DNA from: an uncultured Bacteroidia bacterium
GTDB lineage: Bacteria; Bacteroidota; Bacteroidia; Bacteroidales; F082
NCBI GenBank assembly: GCA_913009755.1
Contig: CAJVWU010000040.1
Span: 1-37,517, forward strand
Direction of reading: 5' to 3'
DNA length: 37,517 nt
The notes beneath the pieces were generated by a model, which was given only the letters and a program-made list of their open reading frames with translations, did no database searches and was not told the DNA's origin. Positions 33,466-37,517 of the stretch are shown one piece after another (positions within the stretch are counted from its first letter, which is position 1; every line of letters starts with the position of its first letter). A program made the position numbers and the translations under genes.

Positions 33466-34284
33466 CTAATACTGTTCCCGGTCGTTGGGAAAATCCCCTG
33501 ATTTCACATCGCGGATATAGGCCAGGAAAGCCTTGATTATTTCATCGTGCAGGTTATGGTAACGGCGCAGGAAGCGTGGGGAGAAATCAGTGTTGATCCC
33601 CAGCATATCATGCAATACAAGTACCTGTCCGTCCACTTTGTTGCCTGCACCAATCCCGATGGTAGGAATCTTTACCGATTGCGTAACTTCTTCGGCAAGC
33701 CCGGCAGGTATTTTTTCGAGGACAATGCCAAAACACCCGGCTTCTTCCAGAACCCTCGCATCTTTCCTCAGTTTTTCAGCTTCTTGCTCTTCGGTGGCCC
33801 TTACCACATAAGTCCCGAATTTGTTAATTGACTGGGGGGTTAGCCCCAGGTGGCCCATTACGGGAATTCCAGCACTCAAAATACGGTCAATGGATTCTTT
33901 TACCTCTTCCCCACCTTCCAGTTTTATAGCATTGCAACCCGATTCTTTCATGATTCGGATAGCCGTATGCAGCGCTTCTTTTGAATTGCCCTGATAACTT
34001 CCGAACGGAAGGTCAACAATCACCAATGCACGCTGCACCGCCCGCATCACCGAGGAGGCATGATAGATCATCTGATCAATGGTGATGGGCAGGGTAGTCT
34101 TGTGCCCGGCCATCACATTCGATGCCGAATCACCGACCAGAATAACATCAATCTTGGATTCGTCAAGCAGGCGGGCCATGGAATAATCATAACCGGTAAG
34201 CATGGCAATCTTTTCACCTTTCAATTTCATCTCCTGCAAAACATGGGTGGTTATTTTCGGGAGATCTTTTGTAGCTCGCTTCAT
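33466..34284 (-). CDS. panB: 3-methyl-2-oxobutanoate hydroxymethyltransferase (ketopantoate hydroxymethyltransferase)
   Basis: A 272-residue enzyme of the family's usual length with the ATG at 34282-34284; a TTG at 34309 overlaps the promoter -7 box and is rejected. Signatures are '[15 protein letters not shown]', '[12 protein letters not shown]' with its metal-binding Asp, '[10 protein letters not shown]'-like '[11 protein letters not shown]', 'KLEGGE' and 'IGIGAG'. It transfers a hydroxymethyl group from methylene-tetrahydrofolate to 3-methyl-2-oxobutanoate, the first step to pantothenate and hence CoA and ACP prosthetic groups. No other pan genes are in the window. The promoter lies back to back with that of the TonB receptor. 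Confidence 0.96.
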   Translation of the reverse strand: MKRATKDLPKITTHVLQEMKLKGEKIAMLTGYDYSMARLLDESKIDVILVGDSASNVMAGHKTTLPITIDQMIYHASSVMRAVQRALVIVDLPFGSYQGNSKEALHTAIRIMKESGCNAIKLEGGEEVKESIDRILSAGIPVMGHLGLTPQSINKFGTYVVRATEEQEAEKLRKDARVLEEAGCFGIVLEKIPAGLAEEVTQSVKIPTIGIGAGNKVDGQVLVLHDMLGINTDFSPRFLRRYHNLHDEIIKAFLAYIRDVKSGDFPNDREQY

Positions 34285-34308
34285 TTTTAAAAAGAATTGG
34301 TTTAACTG

Positions 34309-34338
34309 CAAAAGTATGGAAATCTGAAAGACACCAAA
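34309..34338 (-). promoter_or_regulatory. panB promoter with -33 and -7 boxes
   Basis: On the minus strand TTTG (34338-34335) and TACTTTTG (34316-34309) are 18 bases apart. Transcription would start near 34302, about 18 nt before the panB ATG at 34284. Confidence 0.65.
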
Positions 34339-34368
34339 CTGAAAACCCGGAACTGAAAATAATTACAA

Positions 34369-34376
34369 TATATTTG
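34369..34376 (+). promoter_or_regulatory. -7 box before the TonB receptor
   Basis: TATATTTG matches TAnnTTTG and lies 25 bases before the chosen ATG at 34401. The frame's earlier TTG overlaps this box and is rejected for that reason. Confidence 0.55.
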
Positions 34377-34400
34377 CCGGTTTTAAGTTTATCAGTAATC

Positions 34401-36935
34401 ATGCCGAAGCAGGCCAACATATTATTGTTTATTCTATTTTTATTTCCTTTTGCCTTACATGCCCAAACCGCATGGGTAGAAGGGAGAATAGCCGATTCGA
34501 TCAACAAGCCCATTGACCTGGTCAACGTAGCTATCCTGGGAGAAAAAACAGGAACCACCACCGACAAAAAAGGATGGTTTCGTCTTAAAATTCCGGCGAA
34601 CCGTGAAGTAACACTTGCCGCCAGTTTCATCGGCTATGCCGACAAGCATATCCGTCTGAAATTAAATGAAGGGGAGATCAAACACCTGGATATCCGGTTA
34701 AAGTTCATTTCAACCACTTTGCCGGGCTTTGAAGTGAAAGATGAACGGTTGCGTACCGAAAACATGATCAGGCTCAATCCGCGCAATGCCACCGTTGCCC
34801 CATCGTTGACAGAGGGTGTTTCGGACCTCATCAAAACCCTTCCGGGGGTTTCCTCCACCAGTGAGCTAAGTTCCCAATACTCGGTGAGGGGCGGCAATTT
34901 TGATGAAAACAGTGTGTATGTCAACGACATTGAGATATACCGCCCTTTCCTGGTCAGCACCGGACAGCAGGAAGGATTGAGCGTTGTCAACTCCACACTG
35001 GTGTCATCTATTTTGTTTTCTGCCGGAGGTTTTGGTGCCGAGTACGGCGATAAAATGTCTTCGGTATTGGATATTAAATATAAAACCCCTCATGAATTCG
35101 GTGGATATTTCGCCGTCAGCATGCTGGGTGCACAACTCAGCCTGTGGGGAACGGCAGCCAATAAAAAATTTACTTATCTGCTCGGAGGGCGATACAAAAC
35201 CAACACTTATGTGCTCAACAGCCTTCAGACCAAAGGGGAATACAAACCCGATTTCATTGACTTCCAGGGAAACTTTACCTACCGGTTCAACCCCAAATGG
35301 TCGTTGGCTTTTTTAGGTTATTATTCACGTAACCGATACATTGTCATTCCTTCAAGCCGTGAAACGGATTTTGGCACCATTCAGGAAGTCCTTCGTTTTA
35401 AGGTTTATTTCGACGGCAACGAAACGGATAAATATGAAATCCTTCAGGGGGGGCTAACATTGGGTTTCAAACCGAAAAAAAACCTTCAACTGAAACTGAT
35501 CGCCTCGGCTTTCAACACCAACGAAAGGGAAACTTATGATGTTCAGGGACAATACTGGATCGGACAGGTTGAGAACAATCCGGGCAGTAATGAATACGGG
35601 GATGTGATTCAAAACCGGGGCGTGGGCACCTACCTCGAACATGCCCGCAATTATTTTAAAGCCAGTGTATTTAGCCTTGAGCATAAAGGTTCGCGGGTAA
35701 CCGATAAACAATACATGAAATGGGGGATGCGCTATCAATACCAGTGGGTTGATGATATTTTGGATGAATGGGAAATGATTGACTCGGCCGGATATTCCAT
35801 TCCCAACCCGGTGAATGTGCCGGGGAACACTGATCCTCACAATCCGCTCTTCGAACTATATCACCATGCCAACAACAAGAACAAATTGTCCATCAACCGG
35901 CTTTCGGCTTATTTTTCCGACCAGTGGAAATTTACATTGAAAAACAACGGCCTGTTTACATTAACGGCCGGATTAAGGGCCAACTATTGGGACTATAACC
36001 CCGAATTCCTGCTCAGTCCGCGCTTGAGTCTTTCCTTCAAACCGTATAAAAAACAAAATGTGGTTTTCAGGTTTGCCACGGGCATTTATTACCAGACCCC
36101 GTTTTATCGCGAGATGCGCAACTTCGACGGCACCCTGAACCCCAACATTAAATCGCAAAAGTCCATTCAGTTTATCCTGGGAAGCGATTACCGTTTCCAG
36201 GCCTGGAACAGGCCTTTTATTTTTACCACCGAACTCTATTATAAAGACCTTGACAATTTGATCCCATACGTGGTTGACAATGTCAGGATAAGGTATTATG
36301 CCGATCAACTGGCCAAAGGTTATGCCACCGGAATTGATCTTAAAGTTTATGGGGAGTTTGTTAAAGGCGCTGACAGTTGGCTGAGTATCTCGCTGTTGCA
36401 GACACGGGAAGACATTTACGGTGATTTTTATTATGAATATTATAATGCGGATGGCGAAAAGATCATCCCGGGCATCAATCCCGGCCCGGGCAACGATGTG
36501 GCCGACAGCGTGAAGGTTGAACCGGGATACATCCCCCGCCCCACCGACCGGAGGGTTAACTTCTCCATCTTTTTTCAGGATTACATCCCCAAAAATCCGT
36601 ATTTAAAAGTGTATCTGCGGTTGCTTTACGGAACCGGGCTTCCCTTTGGTCCGCCTGATTCCCCGCGTTATAAGCAAACGTTGCGCATGCCCGACTACCG
36701 TAGGGTGGACATCGGCTTTTCGTGGCAGTTCATCAACGAAAGCTCCGACATGGGGCCAAAAAACCCGTTCAGGGTATTTAAAAATATGTCACTGACCTTT
36801 GAAGTGTTCAACCTGTTTCAAACTTACAATACCATTTCCTACATCTGGATCAAAGATTTTTCCAACCGGCAATACGCCATACCCAATTACCTTACCCCCC
36901 GTTTGCTTAACCTGAAACTGGCGGCGGATTTTTAA
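34401..36935 (+). CDS. TonB-dependent outer-membrane receptor
   Basis: An 844-residue outer-membrane protein. The ATG at 34401 opens a signal peptide (ILLFILFLFPFALHAQ). Residues of about 25-105 form a carboxypeptidase-regulatory-like beta domain ('AWVEGRIADSINKPIDLVNV', 'TTTDKKGWFRLKIP'). The plug follows with 'SLTEGVSDLIKTLPGVSS' and 'YSVRGGNFDENSVYVNDIE', then a barrel rich in aromatic strands that ends '...LLNLKLAADF' with the C-terminal Phe. No SusD-like partner is next to it, so it is not a SusC/SusD pair. The substrate cannot be told; a metal chelate or small ligand is possible. A weak link to a metal-type operator downstream is discussed separately. Confidence 0.93.
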   Translation: MPKQANILLFILFLFPFALHAQTAWVEGRIADSINKPIDLVNVAILGEKTGTTTDKKGWFRLKIPANREVTLAASFIGYADKHIRLKLNEGEIKHLDIRLKFISTTLPGFEVKDERLRTENMIRLNPRNATVAPSLTEGVSDLIKTLPGVSSTSELSSQYSVRGGNFDENSVYVNDIEIYRPFLVSTGQQEGLSVVNSTLVSSILFSAGGFGAEYGDKMSSVLDIKYKTPHEFGGYFAVSMLGAQLSLWGTAANKKFTYLLGGRYKTNTYVLNSLQTKGEYKPDFIDFQGNFTYRFNPKWSLAFLGYYSRNRYIVIPSSRETDFGTIQEVLRFKVYFDGNETDKYEILQGGLTLGFKPKKNLQLKLIASAFNTNERETYDVQGQYWIGQVENNPGSNEYGDVIQNRGVGTYLEHARNYFKASVFSLEHKGSRVTDKQYMKWGMRYQYQWVDDILDEWEMIDSAGYSIPNPVNVPGNTDPHNPLFELYHHANNKNKLSINRLSAYFSDQWKFTLKNNGLFTLTAGLRANYWDYNPEFLLSPRLSLSFKPYKKQNVVFRFATGIYYQTPFYREMRNFDGTLNPNIKSQKSIQFILGSDYRFQAWNRPFIFTTELYYKDLDNLIPYVVDNVRIRYYADQLAKGYATGIDLKVYGEFVKGADSWLSISLLQTREDIYGDFYYEYYNADGEKIIPGINPGPGNDVADSVKVEPGYIPRPTDRRVNFSIFFQDYIPKNPYLKVYLRLLYGTGLPFGPPDSPRYKQTLRMPDYRRVDIGFSWQFINESSDMGPKNPFRVFKNMSLTFEVFNLFQTYNTISYIWIKDFSNRQYAIPNYLTPRLLNLKLAADF

Positions 36936-36967
36936 AGTGTTGTTAATTTTTTGTTAAACTGCTATTC

Positions 36968-36988
36968 TATTTAGATTTTATCTAAATA
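36968..36988. promoter_or_regulatory. Palindromic operator-like site
   Basis: TATTTAGA at 36968-36975 and TCTAAATA at 36981-36988 are perfect 8-bp arms around TTTTA. The spacing and sequence resemble binding sites of metal-responsive repressors of the DtxR/Fur kind, though this is only likeness. It lies 6 bases before a -7 box, where bound protein would block the polymerase. Confidence 0.5.
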
Positions 36989-36994
36989 ATACAA

Positions 36995-37002
36995 TACATT
37001 TG
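36995..37002 (+). promoter_or_regulatory. -7 box of an orphan promoter
   Basis: TACATTTG matches TAnnTTTG just after the palindrome. Transcription would start near 37009. No coding frame follows it before a terminator-like hairpin at 37054-37074. Confidence 0.45.
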
Positions 37003-37008
37003 TCCTGT

Positions 37009-37074
37009 CTTTAAAAAGACGATTAACTATAGCAGGTTAATTTTTTGGGTTATCCCTCCTACCCGAGGGTTTTT
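37009..37074 (+). ncRNA. Candidate short RNA between orphan promoter and terminator
   Basis: From the predicted start near 37009 to the terminator the transcript would be about 65 nt, without an ATG or GTG start. At its 5' end a perfect GTCTTT-AA-AAAGAC palindrome spans 37007-37020. It could be a small regulatory RNA, or the leader of a transcript that is attenuated. Confidence 0.3.
37054..37074 (+). terminator. Intrinsic terminator-like hairpin
   Basis: CCCTC (37054-37058) and GAGGG (37065-37069) form a 5-bp GC-rich stem around CTACCC, followed directly by five T. It is a modest rho-independent terminator for the orphan transcript or the TonB receptor gene. Confidence 0.5.
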
Positions 37075-37087
37075 AGGTTAATAAGTG

Positions 37088-37119
37088 AAAGTCCCCTGCC
37101 GGTTTGGTCAGGGGACTTT
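37088..37119. terminator. Bidirectional-looking hairpin
   Basis: AAAGTCCCCTG (37088-37098) and CAGGGGACTTT (37109-37119) form an 11-bp perfect stem around ten bases. A-tracts and T-tracts flank it, so it could stop transcripts from both sides; the T-run is short. Confidence 0.6.
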
Positions 37120-37133
37120 TCATTTGTTAGAGA

Positions 37134-37233
37134 TCACACCCCGTTCCCTTGCCACCCATAATAACAAAGAAAAGGCGGGTCGCGGGATTCCAACCCACCG
37201 GCAACCAACTGCAGAGCGTGGCGGGGAATGTGA
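37134..37233. other. Long interrupted stem in a GC-rich spacer
   Basis: Three blocks pair in order: TCACA (37134-37138) with TGTGA (37229-37233), TTCCC (37144-37148) with GGGAA (37224-37228), and GCCAC (37151-37155) with GTGGC (37218-37222), with a 5-base bulge on the left side. Inside, CGGGT and ACCC-A-CCG face each other. This may be a structured RNA or the end of a mobile element. The frame at 37085-37288 across it has no start or sequence support. Confidence 0.35.
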
Positions 37234-37404
37234 CGCTGGTGAGGTGAAGATGCGGGGCATTAGGTACGAGGAGCTATGTTGCAGATAAATATTAAAAGCC
37301 CCGGCTTAATAATAAAATACAGAAACCGTATATTTGCTAAAAAAGAAAATCATGCAAACTATCAGATTACGGGTTAACGATAAAATTTATAGGCTAAATT
37401 TTAT

Positions 37405-37434
37405 TTTGATGTGCTGGACTAAATTTTACCTTTG
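37405..37434 (+). promoter_or_regulatory. Promoter of the edge gene
   Basis: TTTG at 37405-37408 and TACCTTTG at 37427-37434 are 18 bases apart. The transcript would start near 37441, with about 9 nt before the ATG at 37450. Confidence 0.6.
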
Positions 37435-37449
37435 ATTGAAAAAGGTAAA

Positions 37450-37517
37450 ATGGGAGAAGAATTGCATAAAAAGCTGATAGAATTAATTGCCCCGGAAGAG
37501 GTCAATAAACATTTTAA
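37450..37517 (+). CDS. N-terminus of an edge gene, possibly an ISAon1-type transposase region protein
   Basis: An ATG at 37450 opens a frame to the window end (begins MGEELHKKLIELIAPEE, 22 codons), with AAAGG before it and a complete promoter upstream. The 'LhkkLieLi.PeE...hF' pattern resembles the N-terminal-region proteins that precede ISAon1-family transposases in Bacteroidota. With only 22 residues this is a guess. Confidence 0.5.
   Translation, partial: MGEELHKKLIELIAPEEVNKHF

Noticed and set aside
37085-37288. 67-codon frame in the noncoding right end
   Set aside because: It runs through a terminator hairpin and a long stem and begins with a GTG lacking a ribosome site; no recognisable protein.

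Overview
The window looks like a chromosomal piece of a Bacteroidota genome, probably of the Bacteroidales/Marinilabiliales type. The reasons are: many start regions carry the Bacteroidota -7 box TAnnTTTG and few have strong Shine-Dalgarno sites; complex I is the 11-subunit form without nuoE, nuoF and nuoG; there is a TonB receptor with an N-terminal carboxypeptidase-regulatory-like domain; and the left part resembles the aryl-polyene/flexirubin type of lipid cluster. No rRNA, tRNA or CRISPR array was seen by eye.

Left region (279-15479): a type II fatty-acid/polyketide-like gene cluster in five blocks. Block 1 (minus, 4583 to 279) has overlapping or abutting genes for an acyl carrier protein, an LpxL-like acyltransferase, a methyltransferase, a polysaccharide-deacetylase-family protein, a LolA-like carrier and a LolB-like lipoprotein. 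Block 2 (plus, 5073-8235) has a second methyltransferase and a two-gene ABC exporter. Block 3 (minus, 14156 to 8232) has a hotdog thioesterase, two enoyl-CoA hydratases, a KAS III-like enzyme, a 3-hydroxyacyl-CoA dehydrogenase and a KAS II-like enzyme. Block 4 (plus, 14256-15479) has a second ACP and an acyltransferase of the FabD fold. Block 5 (plus, 26332-29506), lying beyond the nuo operon, has a CrtI-like FAD oxidoreductase and a C45-family acyltransferase/hydrolase. Read together, the genes could build an acyl or polyene chain on ACP by condensation, reduction and dehydration with no enoyl reductase in view, methylate it, attach it to a lipid and move it to the outer membrane. The product is not known. 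Using HAD and crotonase enzymes in place of FabG and FabZ, together with unusual active sites in the KAS III, the acyltransferase and one methyltransferase, makes this the most interesting part of the window.

Middle region (15735-25993): a complete nuoA-B-C-D-H-I-J-K-L-M-N operon followed by a small conserved-looking gene. A candidate small RNA lies on the minus strand at about 26072-26206.

Right region (29811-37517): a secreted protein of unknown function, a truncated DUF2141-like remnant, a three-gene operon of two membrane proteins and a winged-helix regulator, a PAQR/hemolysin III protein, an RluA-family pseudouridine synthase, panB, and a TonB-dependent receptor divergent from panB. A 500-base noncoding stretch then carries a palindromic operator-like site, a promoter, a possible short RNA with terminator and a long stem, and the window ends in the first codons of another gene. 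Repeats of several kinds (74-bp tandem repeats, long perfect palindromes, paired hairpins) fill spacers in the left cluster.
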